This document shows, piece by piece, positions 1-8,095 of a stretch of 20,799 bases of DNA (its first letter is position 1; each line of letters starts with the position of its first letter). The stretch covers positions 1 to 20,799 of the forward strand of contig DBTA01000032.1 of the NCBI GenBank assembly GCA_002306815.1, written 5' to 3'. Below the pieces are notes generated by a model. The model ran no database searches. It saw nothing but the letters and a program-made list of their open reading frames with translations, and had not been told where the DNA came from. The translations under genes and the position numbers were made by a program. Source of the stretch: Dehalococcoidia bacterium UBA1328 (GTDB taxonomy: Bacteria > Chloroflexota > Dehalococcoidia > Lucifugimonadales > Lucifugimonadaceae).

Positions 1-161
1 CCTTTGACGTTCTCAAACAGAAGCGCCGGAAGCTTTTCCTTCACCGCTCGGGTGGCAATTTCGGTAACTTCTAGTTCCGGGTCAACCTCTTCGGTTACAC
101 GATGAAGTTCCCCCTCTTTTTCAAGCAGTTGAAGGAATGATTGCAGATCAGTGAACGCCAA
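1..161 (-). CDS. ubiD: UbiD-family decarboxylase, N-terminal fragment (runs off window)
   Basis: This is the first 53 codons of a gene that continues beyond position 1. The translation, with motifs such as LQSFLQLLEKEGELHRV, EVDPELEVTEIATRAV and LPALLFENVK, matches the N-terminus of UbiD-family prenylated-FMN-dependent decarboxylases. I place the start at a TTG (161-159) that abuts the UbiX stop codon TAA (164-162) with no gap. A purine-rich AGGAAGG lies about 10 bases upstream, inside the end of ubiX. UbiD enzymes use the prenyl-FMN cofactor made by UbiX to decarboxylate aromatic or unsaturated acids in quinone biosynthesis. Co-transcription with UbiX and a MqnP-like prenyltransferase suggests a MqnL/UbiD role, but the catalytic part is outside the window. 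Confidence 0.85.
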   Translation of the reverse strand, partial: MAFTDLQSFLQLLEKEGELHRVTEEVDPELEVTEIATRAVKEKLPALLFENVK

Positions 162-806
162 TTACGAAATTCCTTCCTGGGCATCAGTTGTTCGTGATTT
201 AGGGCCTAGCCATGGCTTCATGAATTTCGAGTCGATTCCTAGGGTCGCGAGGATTCGGCCTGCGACCATGTCGATTAGATCGTCGATGCTGTTTGGGTTG
301 TGGTAGAAGCCCGGTGAAGCAGGAAGTATGATTCCGCCTGCTTCCGTGACGGCAGTCATATTTCTAAGGTGAATCAGACTCACCGGCATTTCCCGAGGAA
401 CGAGCACCAACCGACGTCGTTCTTTCATACAAACATCGGCCGCCCGTTCAAGTAGACCGTTAGAAACGCCGTGGGCAATGCGACCCAGAGTTCCCCCTGA
501 GCAAGGAACGACAGCCATGCCGTCGACATAGAACGACCCTGAGGCAATAGGCGCAGCGACGTCCTTGTGGTGATAGAGATCGAGATTTCCTGGAGCTTCG
601 ACCGCCTGCGCCCATTTGAGAACGGCTGGTGTATCGGCTTCAGTGTTACCAGTTAGAACGAGACCTTCTTCTACTTCAAGAACCTTTCGACCGGCATCAG
701 TAATCACGCCCTTAACGTCGTGACCTTGCACCAGCATCTGCTCGAGCACACGGCGGGCATACGGAGCACCGCTGGCGCCGGCCATTCCGATAACGTAAAT
801 ACCCAT
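162..806 (-). CDS. ubiX: UbiX-family flavin prenyltransferase
   Basis: A 214-residue protein of normal family length. UbiX joins a dimethylallyl group to FMN, giving prenyl-FMN for UbiD decarboxylases. Visible signatures are the N-terminal flavin-binding GMAGASGAPYA, the central VVPCSGGTLGRIAHG, the block KERRRLVLVPREMP followed by SLIHLRNM, and the C-terminal FYHNPNSIDDLIDMVAGRIL. The usual CSM of the central motif reads CSG here, a small departure. I start at ATG 806-804, which shares one base with the UbiA stop (TGATG). A TTG one codon upstream is also possible. An AGGTG lies just before the junction. The gene is coupled upstream to the UbiA-type prenyltransferase and downstream to ubiD, so its prenyl-FMN is probably made for that neighbour. 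In a futalosine pathway it would be called MqnM. Confidence 0.93.
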   Translation of the reverse strand: MGIYVIGMAGASGAPYARRVLEQMLVQGHDVKGVITDAGRKVLEVEEGLVLTGNTEADTPAVLKWAQAVEAPGNLDLYHHKDVAAPIASGSFYVDGMAVVPCSGGTLGRIAHGVSNGLLERAADVCMKERRRLVLVPREMPVSLIHLRNMTAVTEAGGIILPASPGFYHNPNSIDDLIDMVAGRILATLGIDSKFMKPWLGPKSRTTDAQEGIS

Positions 807-1690
807 CAAATCACCTCGCCAATTACTACAAATGACCCAAACACAACAGCGATGACGCCGTTCATCGTGAAAAAGGCCATGTTTAGCTTTGATAAATCAT
901 CAGAGGAAACCAGTGACTGCTCATACGCAAGCAAAACCGCTACCGCAGCGACTCCGGCAAAGTAGAAAACCCCAAGCGACAGCGCAGACCCAGCTGCTGC
1001 GAGAAGAATTACGGCGCCAATATGGAGGATCCTGGATATTACAAGCGAAGCTGGAATCCCAAACTTTGCTGGGATCGAGTGCAGTCCTTGCGCTCTGTCG
1101 ACTTCGTAGTCAGCGGTGGCATACAGCACGTCAAATCCGGCAACCCACAACATCGAGCCGATTCCGATCATGACGAATCCCAGGGGCATCGTGCCAGTGA
1201 GAGCGAGAGAAACTGCGGGTGGAACTATCAGGTAAACGGCTCCCATGCCGAAGTGAGCCAGCCAGGTGAATCGCTTCAAGTAGGGATAACCAATCATCAC
1301 TGCCAGAGGGATTGGAGCGAGCGCCCATGTGATCGGATCCAGCTGAGACGTAGCAAGGATGAACACGAGACCCGCAACTAGCATGTACCCGGTCATTCCC
1401 CGCCAGCTGATGGTTCCGGCTGGTATCGCTCTCGCAGCTGTTCGAGGATTTCGAGAGTCGATTTCGGCATCAATGAGACGATTTGCTGCCATCCCAAACG
1501 TCCGCATCCCGACCATCGCGACTATTACCCAGAAAAATCCAACCCAATCTGGCGTTCCGTTGGCTGAAATGAATGCTGCAAGCACCGCGAACGGGAGTGC
1601 AAACACCGAGTGTTCAAACTTGATCGCTTCAAGGAACACCATGAGGCGTTGCAGTGGAGTTGCTGGGTTGTCAGAAGCTGTATTCGTCAC
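806..1690 (-). CDS. UbiA-family polyprenyltransferase, MqnP-like
   Basis: A 294-residue polytopic membrane protein. It prenylates an aromatic acid (4-hydroxybenzoate or 1,4-dihydroxy-6-naphthoate) in quinone biosynthesis. The first aspartate motif is NRLIDAEIDSRNPRT (residues 70-84, with D74 and D78). The second is DYEVDRAQGLHSIPAKFG (from D194, D198). The GLHSIPA.FG wording is typical of the subgroup that includes MqnP of the futalosine menaquinone route, rather than of proteobacterial UbiA. About eight hydrophobic segments fill the rest. The start is GTG 1690-1688, sharing one base with the TetR stop (TAGTG), so translation is probably coupled. The 3' end overlaps ubiX by one base. The natural substrate cannot be fixed from sequence. 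Menaquinone is favoured by the subgroup motif and by the UbiX and UbiD neighbours. Confidence 0.9.
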   Translation of the reverse strand: MTNTASDNPATPLQRLMVFLEAIKFEHSVFALPFAVLAAFISANGTPDWVGFFWVIVAMVGMRTFGMAANRLIDAEIDSRNPRTAARAIPAGTISWRGMTGYMLVAGLVFILATSQLDPITWALAPIPLAVMIGYPYLKRFTWLAHFGMGAVYLIVPPAVSLALTGTMPLGFVMIGIGSMLWVAGFDVLYATADYEVDRAQGLHSIPAKFGIPASLVISRILHIGAVILLAAAGSALSLGVFYFAGVAAVAVLLAYEQSLVSSDDLSKLNMAFFTMNGVIAVVFGSFVVIGEVI

Positions 1691-2313
1691 TACGAATCAA
1701 TCTCGCCTTCCGAAAGAGTTGAAGCAGACATTAGTGAAGAAACAAGCAGTTTTTTCAGTTCTTGCGCGGAATCGCGTGGACTCGGGCCATCGGAAAACAG
1801 CCAGTGAACGACAACTTCATTTAGTGCCCCGAGCCAAACTCGGGAAGCAAGTTCGACATCTACTTCACCGATTTGACAGGCAGATTTAGCTTCATTGAGC
1901 TTCTCAACGATAACGCGGGCAAAGCGATTAAACACCTCAGCGCGTTTTGCTTCAAATGCGCTGCCCATGCTGTAACCCTGAGTCACCAGTAATCTTGCCA
2001 ATCTCTTCTGCGTAGACAACGCTTTGAGGACCGATTCCAATGCTGCCTCAGCTGCCTTCAGCGGGTTATCCGTATCAGACGCCGCTTTTTCGGCTCGTCG
2101 AACCAATTTGTTAGCCAAGCGATCCATAACGGCAAAGAAAAGATCTTCTTTGCTCGGGAAATGGAAGTACAACCCACCCTTTGACATGGAGGTACGCTTG
2201 CCGATTTCATCAACTAATGCATCGTGATACCCGTTGTCGGCAAACACAGCTTCTGCTGCCTCGAGAATTCTCTCGCGGGTTTCATTGCGCTGTTGAGTAG
2301 ACGTAGTAGACAA
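1690..2313 (-). CDS. TetR-family transcriptional regulator
   Basis: A 207-residue TetR-type repressor. The N-terminal helix-turn-helix spans about residues 12-58: TRERILEAAEAVFADNGYH, then DEIGKRTSMSKGGLYFHF and PSKEDLF, the family hallmark. The C-terminal ligand domain has no recognisable specificity. The only reasonable start is TTG 2313-2311: the HTH begins soon after it, and the nearby ATG at 2326-2324 is out of frame. It is the first gene of the unit and overlaps the prenyltransferase gene by one base. A palindrome ACCGACCAGTCGGT lies 33 bases upstream of its start, consistent with autorepression. Inference: it controls the quinone genes it is coupled to and perhaps the divergent lactonase. 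The inducer is unknown. Confidence 0.88.
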   Translation of the reverse strand: MSTTSTQQRNETRERILEAAEAVFADNGYHDALVDEIGKRTSMSKGGLYFHFPSKEDLFFAVMDRLANKLVRRAEKAASDTDNPLKAAEAALESVLKALSTQKRLARLLVTQGYSMGSAFEAKRAEVFNRFARVIVEKLNEAKSACQIGEVDVELASRVWLGALNEVVVHWLFSDGPSPRDSAQELKKLLVSSLMSASTLSEGEIDS

Positions 2314-2346
2314 GTTTGGGCGGCATAGAGCGGGTTAACGCAACCG

Positions 2347-2360
2347 ACCGACCAGTCGGT
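2347..2360. promoter_or_regulatory. Probable TetR operator (palindrome)
   Basis: ACCGAC-CA-GTCGGT is a perfect 6-bp inverted repeat with a 2-bp centre, in the 168-bp gap between the TetR gene and the divergent SMP-30 gene. CCGAC-NN-GTCGG centres are common operators of TetR-family repressors. An additional ACCG half-copy directly to the left (2343-2346) makes the left side a CCGACCGACC repeat. From this position a repressor could cover promoters for both directions. Binding is inferred, not shown. Confidence 0.6.
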
Positions 2361-2481
2361 ATGCGCTCGACAATGATATCGACGAACTATCTGACGAGCA
2401 ATCGGTTAACATGCACCTACCATTTCCAGAATTACAGATGTTGAACGGGTTCTGGGCGACAACTAATCTTCAGGTGAGAAA

Positions 2482-3324
2482 ATGACCAGCGATCTTGCGA
2501 ACATACCACCTGACTTCAAAGTTTTAGTCTCGGACATTCACGGACCCGAAGGGCCGGCGATCGACTCTGAAGGTCGGTTACATGTCGTAAGCGCCGACGA
2601 CGGAGCGGTGCTTCGTGTTGATGACTCCGGTGCTACGACCGAGGTTGCATCCACTGGTGGGCGACCTAACGGCTTGGTTTTTAACCCCGATGGGGAGATG
2701 TTCGTCGCAGATGCCGAATTGAAAGCAATTTTGCGCGTCGATTCGAATGGCAGAACCGAGGTGTTCACCGATTCATTTCAGGGGACTGCGCTTGGTGGAC
2801 CGAACGATCTTTGTTACCTGCCGAATGGCGATCTCCTTTTTACAGATCCGATACGTCGCCCACTTCCCGATCCAGCAATAAGTCCAGTGTATCGCGTTAC
2901 TCCAGATGGCCAATCCAGTGCCTTCGCAAATGAACTTGCCTATCCTAACGGGATCTCGTTGTCCCCGGAGCGAGATCGGGTGTACGTATCGGAAACTCGA
3001 GCGCAGCGGCTCGTGGCTTTCACTATTGGTGATTCAGGACAGTTGCTCGATCAACAACTGGTTAGGCGTTTTCGCGAGCCAGGAGGCCCCGATGGAATGG
3101 CTGTTGATGTCGAGGGCAACATTCTCCAGACGTTGCCTGGAATTCGCGCAATCGCTTACCTAAATCCGACTGGTGAAATGCTCGATTTGTACCACGTACC
3201 CGATTGGGCCCCTGAGAATCTCGCGTTCGGTGGAAGAGATATGAAAACCGTGTACGTGTGCGGTTCAGCCCAGAATTCGATCTACCAGTTCCGACATCCC
3301 GTCGCCGGTTTGAAGCTCATTTAG
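2482..3324 (+). CDS. SMP-30/gluconolactonase-family beta-propeller hydrolase
   Basis: A 280-residue soluble six-bladed propeller of the SMP-30/gluconolactonase/LRE-like family. Members hydrolyse sugar lactones or similar esters with one divalent metal. Repeating blade motifs are visible (RPNGLVFNPDG, GGPNDLCYLPNG, YPNGISLSPE, GGPDGMAVDVEG). By position in these motifs the metal ligands should be E23, N156 and D204, with N108 near the substrate; all are present. No signal peptide is seen, so it is probably cytoplasmic. The start is ATG 2482-2484, preceded by a good ribosome site, CAGGTGAG, 5 bases upstream. It is divergent from the TetR gene and shares its regulatory gap. It ends 6 bp before the convergent mutL stop. 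The substrate is unknown; sugar-lactone hydrolysis would fit the sugar-acid genes at the other end of the window. Confidence 0.85.
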   Translation: MTSDLANIPPDFKVLVSDIHGPEGPAIDSEGRLHVVSADDGAVLRVDDSGATTEVASTGGRPNGLVFNPDGEMFVADAELKAILRVDSNGRTEVFTDSFQGTALGGPNDLCYLPNGDLLFTDPIRRPLPDPAISPVYRVTPDGQSSAFANELAYPNGISLSPERDRVYVSETRAQRLVAFTIGDSGQLLDQQLVRRFREPGGPDGMAVDVEGNILQTLPGIRAIAYLNPTGEMLDLYHVPDWAPENLAFGGRDMKTVYVCGSAQNSIYQFRHPVAGLKLI

Positions 3325-3330
3325 CTGAAA

Positions 3331-5148
3331 TTACTTCCGGCGTTTGAACTCGCGTTCAAGGTCATTCACGGTTATCTGAACGATGGTTGGACGACCGTGC
3401 GGGCAGGTATTCGGATGTTCAGCCTTTTCGAGCTGTCTAATCAAGTCCTTGCATTCTTCCGTCGAAAGGACTTGCCCTGCCCTGACTGATGAGTGGCAGG
3501 CAATCGTGGCTAGCATGTGCTCACGCCAGCTTTCACCGCTTCCTCCCTCGCTTAGCTCATCCAGCACTCCCACAAAGACTCTTCCGGCGCCATCGCCGCT
3601 GGCATGAGTGGAGAGTGACGCGGGAACACTTCTAATGATCAAACTGTTTGCGCCGAACTCCTCTACTCCCCATCCAACCCTGTTGAGTTCATCCAGATGT
3701 TCGTGAACCACACTCATCGCGCCGGGAGCGAGATCGACGGTAACCGGCTCCAGTAACGGCTGAGATTCTGAAGCATTATCGTTGAATTTTTGTTTCACTT
3801 TTTCGAACATAATTCGTTCATGGACAGCATGCTGGTCGACAAGGTAAATACCGTCGGGACCTTCAGCTACTATGTACGTTTCACGCGCCTGACCAACAAC
3901 TCTCAGAACCGGGAGGGTCTCTTTTGGAGTTTGCGACGTTTGAGATATTTGCAAGTCAGATGTTGACGGATCAGAGAATCTGGTCTGTTCAACAAGCGTG
4001 GATGGCTCGGCCCATTGGTTGAAATTTTCGTTCCCTCTCTGATTCGGTGACACTCCGGATCCTAGTGAGCGAAAATCTTCAGAAGTTGAGGTCCTACCGG
4101 GGGTACGTAGCAGACCAATCGAACCGGCGGCTCTCCCAGCGCCCAATTCATGCACAGGTGCCGAAGCGGACAGGACGCCACGAACAGCTCGCTGAACTAC
4201 CGAGTAGACCAGGTCTTCGCGCAGAAAGCGCACTTCTGCTTTCGCTGGATGCACGTTCGCATCAACGTCATCAAGCGGAGTTTTGATCCTCGCCACCGCG
4301 ATCGGGAAGCGCCTCTCTGGCATAAATCCGTAATATGCCTGCTCGATGGCGTAGGATAATCGTCTTGACTGGATCCAACGACCGTTCACTGAAATCGTGA
4401 TGTAATTTCGATTTGATCGATTCAAACTTGGCGAACTCACTAGTCCATCGACTGAAAATGGCGCCAATTGATCTTCGTCGATTTCTATCATTTGTTCAAC
4501 AACTTTCGCCCCGTATACACCGGATACAGCGTCGATCAACTTGCCAGAACCGATCGTGCGTAGTCGCTCTCGTCCGTCGGCCGTAAGGCTGAACGCGACA
4601 CCTGGGTCGAGAAGTGCTAGAGAAGACAGCATCGACTGGATGCGCGAAAGCTCCCTTCCTGCAGATCCCAGAAATTTGAGACGAGCGGGGACATTTTGGA
4701 ACAATCCGGCGACTTCAATTCGGGTGCCTTGCGGTGCTCCTGCGGGTTCGACTTTCCCTAGCTTCCCAAAATCAATTAAGTACCTAGCGCCAGCATTAGA
4801 TTCTGCGTGCCTGGAGACTGCCTCAACTCTAGCCACGGACGAGATTGAAGGTAGTGCTTCGCCTCTGAACCCAAGCGTTCCGATCGCAATAAGGTCGGAG
4901 GATTCGTCAATCTTGGATGTGGCGAATCGCTCGAAAGCGGTTGATAGTTCGCCTGCTGGTATCCCCTGCCCGTTATCGACGACACTGATTGATCGGGCTC
5001 CCCCACCCATCACGGTTACATCGATCCGAGTCGATCCTGCGTCTAGAGAGTTTTCAACGAGTTCTTTTACAACCGAAGCTGGACGTTCAATCACCTCACC
5101 CGCGGCAATTCGGGAAGCAAGATCGTCACTTAGTACTTGGATCGGCAT
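3331..5148 (-). CDS. mutL: DNA mismatch repair protein MutL, endonuclease type
   Basis: A full-length 605-residue MutL. MutL links mismatch recognition by MutS to strand removal. The N-terminal GHKL ATPase carries VENSLDAGS (E32), VDNGQGI (D58) and TLGFRGEALPS (91-101). A low-complexity, Ser/Thr-rich linker covers about 335-410. The C-terminal dimerisation domain has DQHAVHE...E (438-449), which is the metal-dependent nicking motif DQHA-x2-E-x4-E. It also has ACHSSV (550-555), CPHGRP (582-587) and a terminal FKR (601-603), which complete the endonuclease site. It should therefore nick DNA itself, as in MutH-less bacteria. The start is ATG 5148. No mutS is adjacent in this window. Upstream is a 136-bp gap before the MFS gene, probably containing its promoter. 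Confidence 0.97.
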   Translation of the reverse strand: MPIQVLSDDLASRIAAGEVIERPASVVKELVENSLDAGSTRIDVTVMGGGARSISVVDNGQGIPAGELSTAFERFATSKIDESSDLIAIGTLGFRGEALPSISSVARVEAVSRHAESNAGARYLIDFGKLGKVEPAGAPQGTRIEVAGLFQNVPARLKFLGSAGRELSRIQSMLSSLALLDPGVAFSLTADGRERLRTIGSGKLIDAVSGVYGAKVVEQMIEIDEDQLAPFSVDGLVSSPSLNRSNRNYITISVNGRWIQSRRLSYAIEQAYYGFMPERRFPIAVARIKTPLDDVDANVHPAKAEVRFLREDLVYSVVQRAVRGVLSASAPVHELGAGRAAGSIGLLRTPGRTSTSEDFRSLGSGVSPNQRGNENFNQWAEPSTLVEQTRFSDPSTSDLQISQTSQTPKETLPVLRVVGQARETYIVAEGPDGIYLVDQHAVHERIMFEKVKQKFNDNASESQPLLEPVTVDLAPGAMSVVHEHLDELNRVGWGVEEFGANSLIIRSVPASLSTHASGDGAGRVFVGVLDELSEGGSGESWREHMLATIACHSSVRAGQVLSTEECKDLIRQLEKAEHPNTCPHGRPTIVQITVNDLEREFKRRK

Positions 5149-5284
5149 TGAGTCAGTAGTCGCCTGAAATGAGTGTTTGCAGGTTGCCCTGGATACAAAT
5201 AATTCTCGTGAATGAAGTCTACTTGCCGCCCATTAAGTTCCCAAACTCATTTGGGCAGAAACCAGGAATGTATGTGACTTCTCG

Positions 5285-6526
5285 CTACAACTTTCTTACG
5301 AGGTCGGTCAGCGCGGTGTAGCCGATTGCAGAAACAAGTAGCGCAGCTCCAGCAAGACCAAACGCGATTCTTACATCGAATGATGAAGCGATGAACCCTA
5401 GAGGCAGTGCACCTAGCGGAATCAGTCCGAAATTCATCATGTAAACGCCCATAACTCGCCCGCGATGCTCTTCGTCGGTTTGTTCCATGATCAACGATGA
5501 GTTCAGGGCTCTTCTACCAGAATCACCGAGTCCGATGAATACCATGATTACAACGGCGACAGCGTAAGACGTCGTCGCTGCAGCCAACATAATTGTGACT
5601 CCTGAGAGCATGCTGGTTATCAGAAGCACCCAGCCACGGTGATTATTCTTGGAAAGACTCGCTATAACCAGTGAGCCAATGAGCGCTCCCACGCCAACCA
5701 TGCTCAAAAGAAGTCCAAGAGCTTCGACTTCTTTTTTGAACACTTCTTCGATCTGAACTGGAAGCAGGGTCCTGAACGGCATCGCAAGAAGCGCGGTGCT
5801 GAGGGCCACCAGCAACAGCACAAGAACCGTTCGATTGTGGAGTGTGTAGACCAAACCTTCCTTGATGTCGCCCCATATACGGCGTTTTGCGTGAGCTACC
5901 GGAGCTATACCTGGAACTAACCCTGTGAGGAGCAGGGCAACCGCCGTCAAAACTGCCATGACGTAGTAAGTAACCGCAGGCCCAGCGAATCCATAAATAA
6001 GTCCGCCAATCGCCGGTGCAGCTACTGTCATTAGTGACATACCAGAGGAGTTCAGTGCAACTGCGTTTGTGATCTGATCTTCGTTCACCAGTTGTCCGAT
6101 GATCGTCTGACGCGCTGGCATAAGAAACGCCCAAATAGTTCCCTGGGCGACAGATGCCGCCACAAGGTGGTAGATCGTGATGGTGCCAGTCGAGATAGAA
6201 ATCCCAACGGTAAGGATTATAGTGAGCATTCCGACCTGTCCAAATTGGATGATCTTCTTGCGGGATATGCGATCAGCGACTGCGCCACCGTAAAGCGATA
6301 ATAGCAGGATTGGTGGAGCAAACCCGGCGCCAACGACTACGACGGCGATTGGAGATTTAGTCAACTCCCATGCGAGGTATCCCCGGGCAAGCATTTGGAT
6401 ATTGACCGCCGCCATTAGCAACAACATTCCGAACCAGAGCGCACGAAAGCCGGGAATACCAAGCGAAGCGAATGTTCTTGACAGCATCCGACTACTTCCC
6501 GGCCCCGAAGCACAATCTGTGATCAT
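5285..6526 (-). CDS. MFS transporter (MFS_3/EntS-like), copy 1 of a tandem pair
   Basis: A 413-residue, 12-helix major facilitator protein, resembling the MFS_3 group (EntS-type exporters and transmembrane secretion effectors). Family features are the loop motif LYGGAVADRISRKK between helices 2 and 3, the MPARQ motif after helix 4 and APAIGGLIYG. It is clearly paralogous to the next gene upstream: both share GFAPxxLLxSLYGG, MPARQ and APAIGGL. The start is uncertain. ATG 6526 gives the full length but lacks a ribosome site. ATG 6487 (MLSRTFASLG) begins at the usual family position and has GGGAAG 7 bases upstream. The substrate is unknown; export of a small hydrophobic compound or siderophore-like molecule is only a family-level guess. 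Confidence 0.88.
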   Translation of the reverse strand: MITDCASGPGSSRMLSRTFASLGIPGFRALWFGMLLLMAAVNIQMLARGYLAWELTKSPIAVVVVGAGFAPPILLLSLYGGAVADRISRKKIIQFGQVGMLTIILTVGISISTGTITIYHLVAASVAQGTIWAFLMPARQTIIGQLVNEDQITNAVALNSSGMSLMTVAAPAIGGLIYGFAGPAVTYYVMAVLTAVALLLTGLVPGIAPVAHAKRRIWGDIKEGLVYTLHNRTVLVLLLVALSTALLAMPFRTLLPVQIEEVFKKEVEALGLLLSMVGVGALIGSLVIASLSKNNHRGWVLLITSMLSGVTIMLAAATTSYAVAVVIMVFIGLGDSGRRALNSSLIMEQTDEEHRGRVMGVYMMNFGLIPLGALPLGFIASSFDVRIAFGLAGAALLVSAIGYTALTDLVRKL

Positions 6527-6624
6527 ATTTTGGGATTATTCGGGGGGCCGTTACTGACAAGTGATACCGACTATCTTTGTTGGCATGCATTCAATTCGAG
6601 GGGGAGATTCGCTCAGAATTTGAG

Positions 6625-7929
6625 CTATTCAATTTTGCGCAATCGTGCCATGAATAGCACAGAATAAACGGCAAACGCGAGCAGCGCGGCGGCGTATAGA
6701 GCCACTGCCAACCGTCCACCGAGTTCATCCATGGCGAATGCCATTGGTGCCGTTCCCAATGGCATCAAACCGAACGTCATCATGAGCACGCTCATCACCC
6801 TGGCGCGGAACTTATCATCGGCGTTTTCCATCATTAGACTCTGTCCCAGTGCCCAGCGCGCCTGTTCACCGAGCCCCAGCCCAACCATTCCGAACATTCC
6901 AGCGGCGAAGTATGGAACTCCAACGATCAAAGCAAGTGACCCACCGGCAATAAATGCTCCTCCAAGAAGGATCCAACCCCGATGATGACCCTGTCGCAGG
7001 TTAGCGATGGAAACTGAGCCGATGAGACCACCTAGTCCAAGTGCGCTGAGGAGTAGTCCAACCTCGGATCCGTCTGACTCGTAAATATCTTTGGCGTAAA
7101 CCTGAACGAGCATCCTGAACGGCATTGATAGCAAAGCCACGATTACGCTGTAGATCATCAGGTTCAGAACGATTTTGTTTCGTCCGATGTACTTGAACCC
7201 GGCGATGATGTTGTCGACCACAGCGGATTGTTTGTCAGTTTCCGGCGGGTACATCCGTGGAACCAGCGAGGTGAAGATCACTGAACCGAGCATGATTCCA
7301 GAAACGATCCAGTAGACGGTAACTGCTCCTACCTCATCGTAAAGAAGCCCGCCAATTGCCGGTGCCCCGAGAGTCATGATGCTCATTGCCATAGCGTTCA
7401 ATGCAAACGCATTCGGAAGTTGAGATTTTGAGACTAGTGACGGGATTGCTGCCTGTCTTGCTGGCATTTGGAACGCAAACATCGCCCCTTGAGCCATTGA
7501 CACTGCAAACAGATGTCCCCAGTTGATTAGATCGGTCATCATCAGCACAGCAACGATTGCAGCGCATAGACCGTTCGATGCCTGTGACAACTGGATTATC
7601 AGTCGTCGCTCCATACGATCACCGAGTACACCGCCGTATAGCGATACTAGAAGCAAGCTTGGTGCAAAACCTAGCGCAACCATGCTCGTGATTATTCGAT
7701 CGCCTGTGAGGTCGTAGACAAAAATTCCTCGCACGACCATTTGCATCTGGAATCCGCCCATAGCGAAGACCATTCCGAGCCAGAGGAGTCGATAGTTTCG
7801 GTTTTCGAGCGATTCGAAGGTGTGTGAGAACGAGCGGAACAGAACACCGACCAGAGGCAACCGCGCCAAATATCGAGGTGATTCGTCTACCCCAGTACTA
7901 CGTCGATAGGTTGAGTCCTGTACAGCCAT
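6625..7929 (-). CDS. MFS transporter (MFS_3/EntS-like), copy 2 of a tandem pair
   Basis: A 434-residue, 12-helix MFS protein, first of two tandem same-strand paralogues. The loop motif is LYGGVLGDRMERR. MPARQAAIPSLV and APAIGGLLYDE align with the downstream copy. It has a roughly 40-residue cytosolic N-terminal extension before helix 1, longer than in copy 1. The start is ATG 7929, directly preceded by an in-frame TAG, so no longer form exists. An AGGAG lies about 15 bases upstream, rather far for a ribosome site. The gene is divergent from the dehydratase gene across a 166-bp gap. The 95-98 bp between the two MFS genes shows no convincing terminator, so they may be co-transcribed. Transport direction and substrate are not inferable. 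Confidence 0.88.
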   Translation of the reverse strand: MAVQDSTYRRSTGVDESPRYLARLPLVGVLFRSFSHTFESLENRNYRLLWLGMVFAMGGFQMQMVVRGIFVYDLTGDRIITSMVALGFAPSLLLVSLYGGVLGDRMERRLIIQLSQASNGLCAAIVAVLMMTDLINWGHLFAVSMAQGAMFAFQMPARQAAIPSLVSKSQLPNAFALNAMAMSIMTLGAPAIGGLLYDEVGAVTVYWIVSGIMLGSVIFTSLVPRMYPPETDKQSAVVDNIIAGFKYIGRNKIVLNLMIYSVIVALLSMPFRMLVQVYAKDIYESDGSEVGLLLSALGLGGLIGSVSIANLRQGHHRGWILLGGAFIAGGSLALIVGVPYFAAGMFGMVGLGLGEQARWALGQSLMMENADDKFRARVMSVLMMTFGLMPLGTAPMAFAMDELGGRLAVALYAAALLAFAVYSVLFMARLRKIE

Positions 7930-7977
7930 CTAAGGGAGAGGGTACTCCTGAATTTAAACGGTTGTGTACGCATTCGT

Positions 7978-8007
7978 TTGACAAATCGCTTCATACATGT
8001 CCATATC
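7978..8007 (+). promoter_or_regulatory. Candidate sigma-70 promoter for the dehydratase gene
   Basis: A perfect -35 hexamer TTGACA (7978-7983) is followed after 18 bp by CATATC (8002-8007), a weak -10. This would start a transcript near 8014 with a leader of about 80 bases before the ATG at 8096. It lies in the divergent gap with the MFS gene. The -10 matches the consensus at only three positions, so this is tentative. Confidence 0.35.
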
Positions 8008-8095
8008 TCCCGTACTCTTTCTGGAAACTGTAAGTGCGTTTACATTCGAATCGCAAACCACGAAGCACCGGTAAGAGACACAACACTCGAAATAG

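Noticed and set aside
889..1889. Several plus-strand open frames of 94-176 codons opposite the prenyltransferase gene
   Set aside because: They lie antisense to a well-supported membrane protein gene, overlap each other and show no family motifs.
2441..2469. TTGAAC-17-TAATCT as a promoter for the SMP-30 gene
   Set aside because: Transcription would begin inside the ribosome binding site at 2471-2478, leaving no usable leader.
4541..5167. A 208-codon plus-strand frame opposite the mutL ATPase region
   Set aside because: It is an antisense shadow of a strongly conserved domain, with low-complexity Ser/Arg/Pro composition.
5240..5255. CCCAAA-CTCA-TTTGGG hairpin between mutL and the MFS gene
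   Set aside because: Only 6 bp, no T-tract on either strand and not well placed for either gene's end; could be chance.
6611..6625. GCTCA-GAATT-TGAGC small palindrome at the end of the second MFS gene
   Set aside because: A 5-bp stem without a T-tract is too weak to call a terminator.
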